Below are positions 8,365 to 16,051 of a DNA stretch of 29,934 nucleotides, piece after piece; positions within the stretch are counted from its first letter, which is position 1, and the number at the start of each line of letters is the position of its first letter. This DNA is from CAXXOK01 sp964584315 (lineage in GTDB: Bacteria > Bacillota > Clostridia > Christensenellales > Aristaeellaceae), in the NCBI GenBank assembly GCA_964584315.1, contig CAZOZO010000038.1:1-29934 (forward strand), written 5' to 3'. The notes below the pieces were generated by a model. It had not been told where the DNA came from. It made no database searches and saw only the letters and a program-made list of their open reading frames with translations. The position numbers were made by a program, and so were the translations under genes.

Positions 8365-8466
8365 GCGGCGCGGTTGCGGACGACCGGTTGCCCGCATCAC
8401 GGGGCGCTCCTGCTCTAGATTCGCCCCTATCCTGCTGCAAATAAGCAAGCGATTTTCCAGCACCAT

Positions 8467-8493
8467 GGCACCCGCCGCCCGCGGGTGCCTTTT
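8467..8493 (+). terminator. Rho-independent terminator after galE
   Basis: A perfect 9-bp stem, GGCACCCGC (8467-8475) with GCGGGTGCC (8481-8489), loop CGCCC, then TTTT. It separates the phosphotransferase-galE operon from the next transcription unit. Confidence 0.92.
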
Positions 8494-8585
8494 GCGTGGA
8501 TCGCTCGCGGCGGGGCCGCCCTGTTCCGCCCGCGCAACTTCGTGGCGGGCATGACCCCGCAAGGCTTTTCTTTGCGGGCATTGTG

Positions 8586-8594
8586 TGCTAAAAT
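8586..8594 (+). promoter_or_regulatory. Extended -10 promoter before the sugar-nucleotide dehydratase
   Basis: TGC directly followed by TAAAAT (8589-8594) forms an extended -10 element, about 45 nt before the ATG at 8640. No good -35 is seen at 16-18 nt; TTGCGG at 8572 is only 11 nt away. A weak hairpin (CCCGCAA/TTTGCGG) overlaps the upstream region. Confidence 0.55.
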
Positions 8595-8639
8595 AATTGT
8601 GTATGCGCCTTGCGCAATACCAGTGCCGGAGGCTACTAG

Positions 8640-10598
8640 ATGACCGTGAGCAAAACGAAGCTGAAACGTTGGCTGCGCGTCGCGCTGTGGATTTTGCTGG
8701 ACGTTGCCCTGTGCAACGCAGCCATGATCCTCGCACAGCAGTTCCGCTTTGAGGTGCAGATACCCGAAGTGTTTTTCCGCCGGTACGTGAATATCGCGCC
8801 GGTCATGTCGTTGCTTGGTATCCTCAGCTTTTGGGCATTCGGCCTGTACCGCAGCATGTGGCAGTACGCCTCGGTGCGCGGTGTTTTGCAGATCGCGGGG
8901 GCCACGCTGGCCGCGGCGCTTTCCGTCTATATGTATTCGCTGGTGCGCTACGCCTTTACCCAGCCCGTGAACGACCACTTGCTGCACCGCATGGTGTACC
9001 TGCTCTACTATGTGCTGCTTACTGCGATGGTGGGCGGCTCCCGGCTTTTGTATCGCATCGTGCGCACGCGGGGCCTCTATCCCTTCAAGCGCGGCGAGCG
9101 CGAGAGCTACCGCCGCACGCTGATCGTGGGCGCCGGCTGGGCGGGCGCGAACGTGATCCGCGAGATGCAGAGCGGCCGCTATGGCAACAGCCTGCCCGTC
9201 GCCGCCGTCGACGACGACCCCGCCCGCGCGGGCGCGTCGCTCAGCGGGGTGCGCGTGCTGCACGGTACGGATCGCATCACGCAGTATGTCAAGGATTACG
9301 CCATTGACGATATCGTGATCGCCATTGCCACCCCTACGGGCGAGTTGCGCCCGCTGATCGAAGCCTGCCTCTCCACCGGCTGCCGTGTGCGCCGCGTAAG
9401 TGCGCTTCTGGATGTGAACGCCGGTGGCGAAACGGGCACCATGCGCGACCTGAGCATCGGCGATCTGCTGGGCAGGCCGGAAGAGCGGCTCGACATGGCG
9501 CAGGCCGCCGCCTACTTCCACGGGCAAACGGTGCTCATCACCGGCGGGGGCGGGTCGATCGGCAGCGAGCTGTGCCGCCAGCTGATGGCGTTCGAGCCGG
9601 AAAAGCTCGTGCTGTATGACATCAGCGAAAACTACATGTACGATCTGTTTTTCGAGCTCAAGGAGCGCTACCCCGAAGGGCTTGCGGATAAGCTGATCCT
9701 CTGCGTGGGCTCCATCCAGGACGAGGCGCGCCTGAGTGAAGTAATGGCGGAGCACCGGCCCCATGTGGTGCTGCACGCCGCCGCGCACAAGCATGTGCCG
9801 CTGATGGAGGATTGCCCGGCGCAGGCGGTCAAGAACAATGTGTTTGGCACGTGGACGGTAGCGAAGGTCGCCATTCGCCACGGTGTCAGGCGCTTTGTGA
9901 TGATCTCCACCGACAAGGCCGTGAACCCCACCAACGTGATGGGCGCGACCAAGCGGCTGGCGGAGATGATCATCGAGGCGCTGAACGACGGGGGCAAGAC
10001 CGAGTTTACCGCGGTGCGCTTTGGCAACGTGCTGGGCTCGCACGGCAGCGTGGTGCCGCTGTTTGAGCGGCAGATTCGCGCGGGCGGGCCGGTCACGCTG
10101 ACCCACCCGGATATCATCCGCTACTTTATGACCATCCCCGAGGCTGCCAGCCTCGTTTTGCAGGCGGCAGCCATCGCGCGCGGCGGCGAGCTGTTCGTGC
10201 TGGACATGGGCCAGCCCGTGCGCATCCGGGAACTGGCGGAGCGCATGATCCAGCTGTATGCCGCGCAGGGTGGCGACAGGCGTGTGGAGATCGTCTACAC
10301 CGGCTTGCGCCCGGGCGAAAAGCTCTATGAGGAACTGCTGATGGATGACGAGAACATCGTGCGCACGGGGCTGGATAAGATTTTTGTCGCCAAGCCAGAG
10401 GTGGTCACGATGGAGGCCGTCACCGCCATGCTGGATACGCTGCAAGGCTGTGTGAACGCAGGCGGCGACATGCGCGCCTGCCTGCACGCGCTGGTGCCCA
10501 CCTTCCAGCCCCCCGAGGTCGTCAACGGCCGCGTGGAAGCCCAGCGCAATGCCGAGCCGGAAACGCAGGCGCTAAGCGCCGAAGGTGAAGCGCCGTGA
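8640..10598 (+). CDS. Membrane-bound nucleotide-sugar 4,6-dehydratase (CapD/PglF/FlaA1 family)
   Basis: The protein has 652 residues with four N-terminal membrane segments (about 12-34, 51-68, 80-100, 118-137). A first Rossmann-like domain follows (LIVGAGWAGANVIREM, near 160-175), then the catalytic extended-SDR domain starting at LITGGGGSIGSELCRQL (near 298-314). The active site has the subfamily form: T424-D425-K426 with Met434 and Lys438 in TDKAVNPTNVMGATK, where Met replaces the usual SDR Tyr, as in PglF-type UDP-GlcNAc 4,6-dehydratases. VNGRVEAQRNAEPETQAL is a short Ala/Glu-rich tail. Such enzymes make UDP-4-keto-6-deoxy sugars for rare amino sugars in capsule, glycoprotein or lipid-linked glycans. 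GGAGG at 8628-8632 sets the start. Its stop overlaps the tadA start by 4 nt. UDP-GlcNAc as substrate is inferred from the family. Confidence 0.92.
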   Translation: MTVSKTKLKRWLRVALWILLDVALCNAAMILAQQFRFEVQIPEVFFRRYVNIAPVMSLLGILSFWAFGLYRSMWQYASVRGVLQIAGATLAAALSVYMYSLVRYAFTQPVNDHLLHRMVYLLYYVLLTAMVGGSRLLYRIVRTRGLYPFKRGERESYRRTLIVGAGWAGANVIREMQSGRYGNSLPVAAVDDDPARAGASLSGVRVLHGTDRITQYVKDYAIDDIVIAIATPTGELRPLIEACLSTGCRVRRVSALLDVNAGGETGTMRDLSIGDLLGRPEERLDMAQAAAYFHGQTVLITGGGGSIGSELCRQLMAFEPEKLVLYDISENYMYDLFFELKERYPEGLADKLILCVGSIQDEARLSEVMAEHRPHVVLHAAAHKHVPLMEDCPAQAVKNNVFGTWTVAKVAIRHGVRRFVMISTDKAVNPTNVMGATKRLAEMIIEALNDGGKTEFTAVRFGNVLGSHGSVVPLFERQIRAGGPVTLTHPDIIRYFMTIPEAASLVLQAAAIARGGELFVLDMGQPVRIRELAERMIQLYAAQGGDRRVEIVYTGLRPGEKLYEELLMDDENIVRTGLDKIFVAKPEVVTMEAVTAMLDTLQGCVNAGGDMRACLHALVPTFQPPEVVNGRVEAQRNAEPETQALSAEGEAP

Positions 10599-11062
10599 CC
10601 CTGCACGAGCGCATGATGCGCGAGGCGCTGCGTGAGGCGGAGTTAGCCGCTGCGGAGGGAGAAATACCCGTAGGCGCGGTGGTCGCGCGCGGTGAAACCG
10701 TCGTTTCACGGGCGCACAACACCCGCGAGCGAAACTGCGACCCCACCGCCCACGCGGAGCTGGTCGCTCTGCGGATGGCCGCGGAAAGCCTGGGAACGCG
10801 CAGGCTTACGGACTGCACGCTGTATGTGACGCTGGAGCCCTGCCCCATGTGCGCGGGCGCGATGGTCATGGCCTGCCTTGGCAAGTGTTTTTTTGGCGCC
10901 AGCGACGCAAAGCAGGGCTGCTGCGAGAGCGTGTATGCCATACCGCAGGACCCCGCCTTTTACTGGCACGTGCCCTGCGTGGGCGGCCTGCTCGCGGAGG
11001 AATCGCAGGCGCTGCTCCGCGCGTTTTTCGCGGAGCGTCGCCCGCAGGAGGGCCGCCCCTGA
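10595..11062 (+). CDS. tadA: tRNA-specific adenosine deaminase (A34 to inosine)
   Basis: TadA deaminates the wobble adenosine of tRNA-Arg(ACG), an essential step in decoding. This 155-residue protein has the zinc cytidine-deaminase-like core: H53-A-E55 (zinc ligand His and proton-shuttle Glu) in DPTAHAEL, and C83/C86 in LEPCPMCAGAM. EIPVGAVV, ARAHN-like SRAHN and FGASDAKQGC are TadA hallmarks. The GTG start at 10595 overlaps the TGA of the dehydratase (GTGA), which suggests translational coupling. An internal ATG at 10613 has no ribosome-binding site and would remove helix 1. It continues into the HAD-hprK-glucokinase-asnS run. Confidence 0.95.
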   Translation: MTLHERMMREALREAELAAAEGEIPVGAVVARGETVVSRAHNTRERNCDPTAHAELVALRMAAESLGTRRLTDCTLYVTLEPCPMCAGAMVMACLGKCFFGASDAKQGCCESVYAIPQDPAFYWHVPCVGGLLAEESQALLRAFFAERRPQEGRP

Positions 11063-11093
11063 ATCCACTTATACCACAGAAGGAGCAAACACC

Positions 11094-11885
11094 TTGCAGA
11101 TCGATGCCATCGTGACCGACCTGGACGATACCCTGCTCAACGAAAAGGCCAAGCTGAGCGACTATACCCTGAACGTGCTGGCCCGCGCCAAGGCGCAGGG
11201 CATCCGGCATATCCCCGCCAGCGGCCGCGCCGCGCGCAGCATGCTGCCCTACACCTCGCAGCTTTCCCTGACAGTGCCCTACATCGCCTGCAACGGCTCG
11301 CAGCTGGTCACGGCGGATCACAAGGTGTTCGATACCGTGTGCCTCTCCGCGGAGCGGGCGCGCGATATCATCCGCTATGTCAAACCCCGCGGCTTCTATG
11401 TGCAGAGCTACCGCGACGATGATTTTTACTTCGACACGGATTGTCAGGTCAGCGTGGACTACCAGCGCAGCTCACAGATGAATGCCATCGCCGTGGGTGA
11501 CCTGCTTGCCTTTACCACCTTCCCCGTGCCAAAGCTTTTGTGTGTGCATGAGCCCGCCGAGGTCGAAAAGCTGTACCCCGAAATCCGGCAGGTCTTCCCC
11601 GATGTGGAGTTCACGATCAGCAAGCCCTACTTTCTGGAGGCGCAGCCGGCAGGTGTCAACAAAGGCTCGGCGCTCAGGCGGCTGGCGGATATGATCGGCC
11701 TTACGCCCGAGCACACGCTTGTGTTCGGCGACAGCCTGAACGACGTATCCATGATGGCCTACGCCGTGCACAGCGTGGCCATGGGCAACGCCCGCGACGA
11801 CGTGAAGGCCGCCGCCCGCCATGTATGCAAAACCAACGCCGAGGACGGCGTGGCCCGCTTCATCGAGGAGCATGTGCTGGCCTGA
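11094..11885 (+). CDS. Cof-type HAD phosphatase (subfamily IIB)
   Basis: A 263-residue HAD hydrolase of the Cof/YidA group, which dephosphorylates sugar phosphates, FMN, PLP or similar metabolites. The nucleophile motif is TDLDDTLL (D9 and D11), the Lys motif is in GVNKGSALRRLADMIG, and motif IV is FGDSLNDVSM. A C2-type cap lies between them. The start is taken as TTG 11094 because AGAAGGAG at 11078-11085 lies 8 nt upstream and the protein then begins MQIDAIVTDLDDT as Cof proteins do; no ATG fits. It lies 31 nt after tadA and 26 nt before hprK. The context with HprK and glucokinase suggests a sugar-phosphate substrate, but that is inference. Confidence 0.9.
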   Translation: MQIDAIVTDLDDTLLNEKAKLSDYTLNVLARAKAQGIRHIPASGRAARSMLPYTSQLSLTVPYIACNGSQLVTADHKVFDTVCLSAERARDIIRYVKPRGFYVQSYRDDDFYFDTDCQVSVDYQRSSQMNAIAVGDLLAFTTFPVPKLLCVHEPAEVEKLYPEIRQVFPDVEFTISKPYFLEAQPAGVNKGSALRRLADMIGLTPEHTLVFGDSLNDVSMMAYAVHSVAMGNARDDVKAAARHVCKTNAEDGVARFIEEHVLA

Positions 11886-11911
11886 CGGCCCGCCAAAGGG
11901 AGTGATCCGCT

Positions 11912-12841
11912 TTGATCAAGATCGACGATTTTATCAAGACCCTGAACCTTGAGGTGTTGAGCCCCACCACCCGCACGGAGATGGACATCAACGCCACGGA
12001 CTTGAACCGCCCGGGCATGCAGTTTTGTGGCTTTTACGAGTACTTTGCCTACGAGCGCCCGCAGGTGATCGGCAAGGTGGAAATGACGTACCTGGAGTCG
12101 CTCGACCCGGACAAGCGCCGTAGCGCCTTGGAGCCTTACATGCGCTACAAGCTGCCGTGCATCGTGGTCTGCTGGGGCATGATACCGCCCAAAGAGCTTT
12201 TAGAACTGGCCAAAGAGAACGACATTCCCGTGTTCCAAAGCAATGCCAAGACCACGAAGTTCTCCCTGCAGGCCATCATGTACCTGAACCGCTGCCTGGC
12301 CCCGCATGTGACGCGGCACGGCGTGCTGGTGGATGTGTACGGCGTGGGCGTGCTGCTGACGGGCGAGAGCGGCGTGGGCAAGAGCGAGGCCGCGCTGGAG
12401 CTGGTCAAGCGCGGGCACCAGCTGGTCGCGGACGACGTGGTCGATATCTGCCGCGTCGCGGACGACCGGCTCATTGGCGAAGCGCCGGAGATGGTGCGCC
12501 ATTTTATGGAGATACGCGGCATCGGCATCATCGACATCCGCGCGATGTACGGTGTGGGCTCGGTCATCATCTCCAAGACCATCGACATGGTCATCCACAT
12601 GGAAAAGTGGGATCAGACCAAGGAGTATGACCGGCTGGGCCTGACGGAGGAAACGGTCACCATCCTTGGCGTCAAGGTGCCCTACCAGATCATGCCGGTG
12701 CGCCCGGGCCGCAACCTGGCCATCATCATCGAGGTGGCTTCGCGCAATTTGAGCCTCAAGCGCCTTGGCTACAGCGCCGCGCACGAACTGGACAGGCGCC
12801 TCAATGAGATGATCGCGCAAAACCGCAGCGCGGAGGAATAA
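11912..12841 (+). CDS. hprK: HPr kinase/phosphorylase
   Basis: HprK phosphorylates HPr on Ser46 when ATP and fructose-1,6-bisphosphate are high and reverses this when Pi is high, and so drives CcpA-dependent catabolite repression in Bacillota. The 309-residue length is normal. The N-terminal regulatory domain is followed by the kinase domain, with catalytic His136 in TRHGVLVDVYG, the Walker A P-loop GESGVGKSE (151-159), the conserved Asp pair in LVADDVVDI, and the family signature EIRGIGIIDIRAMYG. The start is TTG 11912, with AAAGGGAG at 11895-11902 about 9 nt upstream. It sits between a HAD phosphatase and a ROK glucokinase, a grouping that fits carbon control. HPr itself is not in the window. 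Confidence 0.96.
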   Translation: MIKIDDFIKTLNLEVLSPTTRTEMDINATDLNRPGMQFCGFYEYFAYERPQVIGKVEMTYLESLDPDKRRSALEPYMRYKLPCIVVCWGMIPPKELLELAKENDIPVFQSNAKTTKFSLQAIMYLNRCLAPHVTRHGVLVDVYGVGVLLTGESGVGKSEAALELVKRGHQLVADDVVDICRVADDRLIGEAPEMVRHFMEIRGIGIIDIRAMYGVGSVIISKTIDMVIHMEKWDQTKEYDRLGLTEETVTILGVKVPYQIMPVRPGRNLAIIIEVASRNLSLKRLGYSAAHELDRRLNEMIAQNRSAEE

Positions 12842-12888
12842 ACGCAAACACCGCAACAAAACCGCAAGGGTTTATGGAGGGAATCGAG

Positions 12889-13851
12889 ATGGTTTACCTT
12901 GGCATCGACGTGGGGGGTACCGGCATCAAGGTGGGCGTGGTGGACGGCGAGGGCCGCATCCTCGCGCAGGGCGAAACGCCTACTCTCGCCGGAAGGCCGT
13001 TTGCCGATATCGTGCATGATATGGGCGCGTGCGCGCTCAGCGTGCTCAAGGAGAACGGCTTTACCGTGGACGAGGTGGTGTCGATCGGCGTAGGCGTGCC
13101 GGGCATCGCCAATCAGGAAACGGGCACGGTGGTCTTTTGCACCAACCTTGGCTGGCACAATGTGCCGCTGCGCGCCGAGCTGCAAAAGCACATCGACAAA
13201 CCCGTGTTCATCGACAATGACGCGACCGTCGCCGGCTATGCGGAGAGCATCTGCGGCGTGAGCGTGGGCTGCCACTCCAGCGTGTTTTTAACGCTGGGTA
13301 CGGGCGTGGGCGGCGGTATCGTGATCGGCGGCAGGCCGTGGAGCGGCTTCCATGGCATCGGCAGCGAGATCGGGCACATCCCGATGGACATCGACGGCGA
13401 GCCTTGTACCTGTGGCAACGACGGTTGTCTGGAGCGGTACTGCAGCGCCACGGCGGTCATCCGTATGGGCAAAGAAGCGGCGCTGAACCACCCTGCCAGC
13501 GCGCTGTACGCGGCCTGCGGCGGCGATGTGAACCGCATCAACGCCAAGATGGTATTCGACTGTGCCAAAGAGGGCGACGACGTTTCCCTCAAGGTGTTCC
13601 GCCGCTATGTCAAATACATGTGCTTGGCGCTTGACACCATCATCGCCTTTTTAGACCCCGAGATGATCATTCTGGGCGGTGGCGTGAGCAAGGCCGGCAA
13701 TTTCCTGCTGGACGCCATCCGTGAGGCCCTGCCCCGGTACCTGATCTTCAAATCGATGCCCTACTCCCGTATCGAGATCGCACGGCTGGGCGCGGATGCG
13801 GGCATGATCGGCGCGGCAATGCTGGGCAGGCAGCCCATCAAGGAGGCGTGA
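12889..13851 (+). CDS. ROK-family glucokinase
   Basis: A 320-residue sugar kinase of the ROK family, which phosphorylates glucose with ATP in the cytoplasm. The ATP-phosphate loop is GIDVGGTGIKVG at the N-terminus, and FIDNDATVAGYAE carries the catalytic Asp. LGTGVGGGIVIGG is the second phosphate motif. The zinc site is GHIPMDIDGEPCTCGNDGC followed by LE, that is the ROK pattern CxCGxxGCxE with an upstream His. There is no N-terminal winged helix, so it is a kinase and not a ROK repressor. ATG 12889 is used since GGAGGG (12876-12881) lies 7 nt upstream. It follows hprK by 47 nt and precedes asnS by 4 nt. Glucose is the most likely substrate, but other hexoses or N-acetylmannosamine are possible. 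Confidence 0.9.
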   Translation: MVYLGIDVGGTGIKVGVVDGEGRILAQGETPTLAGRPFADIVHDMGACALSVLKENGFTVDEVVSIGVGVPGIANQETGTVVFCTNLGWHNVPLRAELQKHIDKPVFIDNDATVAGYAESICGVSVGCHSSVFLTLGTGVGGGIVIGGRPWSGFHGIGSEIGHIPMDIDGEPCTCGNDGCLERYCSATAVIRMGKEAALNHPASALYAACGGDVNRINAKMVFDCAKEGDDVSLKVFRRYVKYMCLALDTIIAFLDPEMIILGGGVSKAGNFLLDAIREALPRYLIFKSMPYSRIEIARLGADAGMIGAAMLGRQPIKEA

Positions 13852-13855
13852 CCCC

Positions 13856-15250
13856 ATGGCAGACAGCAGCATCCAGGCCCTTTTCAACGACCCGCCCAAG
13901 GCCAATGTGCAGGCCCTGACCGTATCCGGCTGGGTGCGCACCGTGCGCGACAGCAAGGCTTTCGGCTTTATCGAGCTGAACGACGGAACGCATTTCAAAA
14001 ACCTGCAGGTGGTGCTGGAGGACGGGCGTACCGACGGCTTTGCCGAGGCGCTCAAGATCACGCTGGGCAGCGCCATCCGCGTGACGGGCGAGCTGGTGCT
14101 CACCCCGGATATGAAGCAGCCCTTCGAGCTCAAGGCACAGACCGTAGAGCTGATCGGCGCATGCGACCCAAGCTATCCCTTGCAAAAGAAGCGCCACAGC
14201 TTTGAGTACCTGCGCACCATCGCGCACCTCAGGCCTCGCACCAACACGTTTTACGCGGTTTTCCGCATCCGCTCGCTGGCTGCGCAGTTCATCCATGCGT
14301 TCTTCGCGGAGCGCGGCTTCGTGTATGTACACACCCCGCTGATCACTACCAGCGACGCGGAAGGTGCGGGCGAGATGTTCCAGGTGACTACGCTGGATGT
14401 GGAAAAGCCCCCGCGTGATGCCGCAGGCAAGGTAGATTACGCGCAGGATTTCTTTGGCAAGCAGGCCAGCCTGACCGTGAGTGGCCAGCTGAACGTGGAG
14501 ACGTTCTGCATGGCGTTCCGCAATGTCTACACGTTCGGCCCCACCTTCCGCGCGGAGAAGAGTTACACGCCCCGTCATGCCGCCGAGTTTTGGATGATCG
14601 AGCCGGAGATCGCCTTTGCCGATCTGTTTGACGATATGGCGCTGGCCGAGGCGATGCTCAAGTACGTGATCACCCATGTGATGGAAGCCGCGCCCGCCGA
14701 AATGGCTTTCCTGGACAGCTTTGTGGAAAAGGGCCTGCTGGAGAAGCTGGACGCCGTGGCTACAAGCGATTTTGCGCGATGCACCTACACCGATGCCATC
14801 GACATTTTGCAAAAGAGCGGGCAGGCGTTTGAGTACCCCGTCAGCTGGGGTATCGATCTGCAGACCGAACACGAGCGTTACCTGACCGAGAAGCACTTTG
14901 GCAAGCCTGTGTTCGTCTACAACTACCCCAAGGGCATCAAGGCCTTCTACATGCGTTTGAACGACGATGGCAAGACCGTGGGCGCGGTGGACATGCTGGT
15001 GCCGGGCATCGGCGAGCTGGTGGGCGGCAGCCAGCGCGAGGAGCGACTGGATGTGCTCACCCGCCGCATCGAGGAGATGGGCATGGCCGAGGAGCAATAC
15101 GGCTGGTACCTGGACACGCGCCGCTTCGGCACCACGCCGCACGCAGGCTTTGGCCTTGGGTTTGAGCGGTTGGTGATGTACCTTACCGGCATCACCAACA
15201 TTCGCGATGTGTTGCCTTTCCCCCGCACCACCGGCAGCGCGGAGTTCTGA
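13856..15250 (+). CDS. asnS: Asparagine-tRNA ligase
   Basis: AsnRS charges tRNA-Asn with asparagine. At 464 residues the protein has an N-terminal OB-fold anticodon-binding domain (VSGWVRTVRDSKAFGFIELNDG) and a class IIb catalytic domain. Motif 2 is FRAEKSYTPRHAAEFWMIEPE (near 230-250) and motif 3 is GFGLGFERLVMYLTG (near 431-445). NYPKGIKAFYMRLNDDGKTV is the AsnRS version of the amino-acid site and separates it from AspRS. ATG 13856 is preceded by AAGGAGG (13840-13846), which lies in the end of the upstream gene, so the two are tightly coupled. It is the last gene of the tadA-asnS run and is followed by a hairpin terminator. Confidence 0.97.
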   Translation: MADSSIQALFNDPPKANVQALTVSGWVRTVRDSKAFGFIELNDGTHFKNLQVVLEDGRTDGFAEALKITLGSAIRVTGELVLTPDMKQPFELKAQTVELIGACDPSYPLQKKRHSFEYLRTIAHLRPRTNTFYAVFRIRSLAAQFIHAFFAERGFVYVHTPLITTSDAEGAGEMFQVTTLDVEKPPRDAAGKVDYAQDFFGKQASLTVSGQLNVETFCMAFRNVYTFGPTFRAEKSYTPRHAAEFWMIEPEIAFADLFDDMALAEAMLKYVITHVMEAAPAEMAFLDSFVEKGLLEKLDAVATSDFARCTYTDAIDILQKSGQAFEYPVSWGIDLQTEHERYLTEKHFGKPVFVYNYPKGIKAFYMRLNDDGKTVGAVDMLVPGIGELVGGSQREERLDVLTRRIEEMGMAEEQYGWYLDTRRFGTTPHAGFGLGFERLVMYLTGITNIRDVLPFPRTTGSAEF

Positions 15251-15295
15251 TCCCCCGCGGCGGCACAGAATGCCGGAAACACGCCGAACACCGAC

Positions 15296-15334
15296 GCCGC
15301 CTGCATCCCGTACAATCAGGATACAGGCGGCTTT
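15296..15334 (+). terminator. Probable terminator after asnS
   Basis: GCCGCCTG (15296-15303) pairs with CAGGCGGC (15324-15331). After a C/A mismatch, ATCC (15305-15308) pairs with GGAT (15319-15322). TTT follows. The T-run is short, so read-through to the next gene is possible; no separate promoter for the next gene is evident. Confidence 0.7.
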
Positions 15335-15394
15335 CAAGCGGAGGCGCAATGAACGATCAAAACCCCGCAAGCGGGTATGGGGAGGATATGACGG

Positions 15395-15763
15395 ATGTCG
15401 GCAGCGTTCAAGAAGGATATCGAGGCCATGTATGTTTTCGCAGCCAAGTGTGAGGGGCTTGCCGTGCTGGTACCGGAGCTGTGCGCAGTGCTCAGGCGCA
15501 ACGGAGATTCGCTGGCGGATGTGACCTATGCCTACCGCGTCCGGGCGACCGACACAGGGTACACCTACGCGTTTGCCCTACGTGCGGGCACTTTTACAGA
15601 GCTCACGGCAACCGACGCGGTGGATGTGACGGTGCTGGGCTCCGAGGCAAACCTGCTGGCCGTGTTTCAGCGCAAGCTGAACCCCGCCGCCGGATTGCTG
15701 TTGGGTAAAATCAAGGTGGAGGGAAGCAAATCCGCGCTGCTCAAACTGGCTTCGTTCTTATAG
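15395..15763 (+). CDS. Small SCP2-like (sterol carrier fold) protein
   Basis: A 122-residue soluble protein with no signal peptide. The pattern of a strand-rich middle (TYAFALRAGTFTELT, then a tandem 'AVDVTVLGSEANLLAVFQRK') followed by LNPAAGLLLGKIKVEGSKSA, then LLKLASFL at the end, matches the SCP2 sterol-transfer domain. In that family the GKIKVEGD-like loop and last helix close a hydrophobic cavity. In bacteria such stand-alone domains bind lipids or acyl-CoA-like ligands; the ligand here is unknown. The start at 15395 follows TGGGGAGG (15377-15384) by 10 nt. It lies 144 nt after asnS and is followed directly by a strong terminator. The domain assignment is from pattern recognition only. 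Confidence 0.72.
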   Translation: MSAAFKKDIEAMYVFAAKCEGLAVLVPELCAVLRRNGDSLADVTYAYRVRATDTGYTYAFALRAGTFTELTATDAVDVTVLGSEANLLAVFQRKLNPAAGLLLGKIKVEGSKSALLKLASFL

Positions 15764-15781
15764 CATAGCTGTTTTCCACAT

Positions 15782-15814
15782 ACCGCCGGAGCCAAAACAG
15801 GCTCCGGCGGTTTT
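15782..15814 (+). terminator. Strong rho-independent terminator after the SCP2-like gene
   Basis: An 11-bp perfect stem, CCGCCGGAGCC (15783-15793) with GGCTCCGGCGG (15800-15810), extended by an A-T pair, loop AAAACA, then TTTT. It closes the plus-strand unit before the AT-rich gap. Confidence 0.94.
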
Positions 15815-16022
15815 GCATAGCCATGCATTTTACGAAAATCGCGAAAATCTTTTCCGCGTATGCGTTCCTGAACGTTATCCACATATCCACGTTTTTTTGT
15901 GGATAGATTGTATCCCGATAGAAAACTGTGGATTTTAGCCTTTCCTTCATACATTTTTCATTGATTTCATGAAAACGTAAAGAGATTTCCTCCTTTCTTC
16001 CTAAAATTATCCACATTTTCGC

Positions 16023-16051
16023 TTGTATATCAGTTTATCATATGTTACAAT
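16023..16051 (+). promoter_or_regulatory. Sigma-A promoter of the unknown membrane protein gene
   Basis: TTGTAT (16023-16028), a 17-nt spacer, TACAAT (16046-16051), with TG at 16043-16044 (extended -10). A perfect DnaA box ends 7 nt upstream of the -35. The leader to the ATG at 16125 is about 67 nt. Confidence 0.78.

Noticed and set aside
8427..10487. A 686-codon minus-strand open frame antisense to the 4,6-dehydratase
   Set aside because: It is rich in His, Arg, Gln and Ala with no family motif, and the opposite strand encodes a clear enzyme with a good ribosome-binding site. Long antisense frames are common in GC-rich genes.
15311..15316. TACAAT as a -10 for the SCP2-like gene
   Set aside because: It lies in the loop of the asnS terminator, has no TGn and no -35 at a usable distance.
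13838..15370. A 510-codon minus-strand frame antisense to asnS
   Set aside because: It is a shadow of asnS and spans its terminator; no family features.
15884..15905. Reading TATCCAC-GTTTTTTT-GTGGATA as a terminator
   Set aside because: The T-run is in the loop, not after the stem, and the arms are DnaA boxes, so it is better explained as binding sites.
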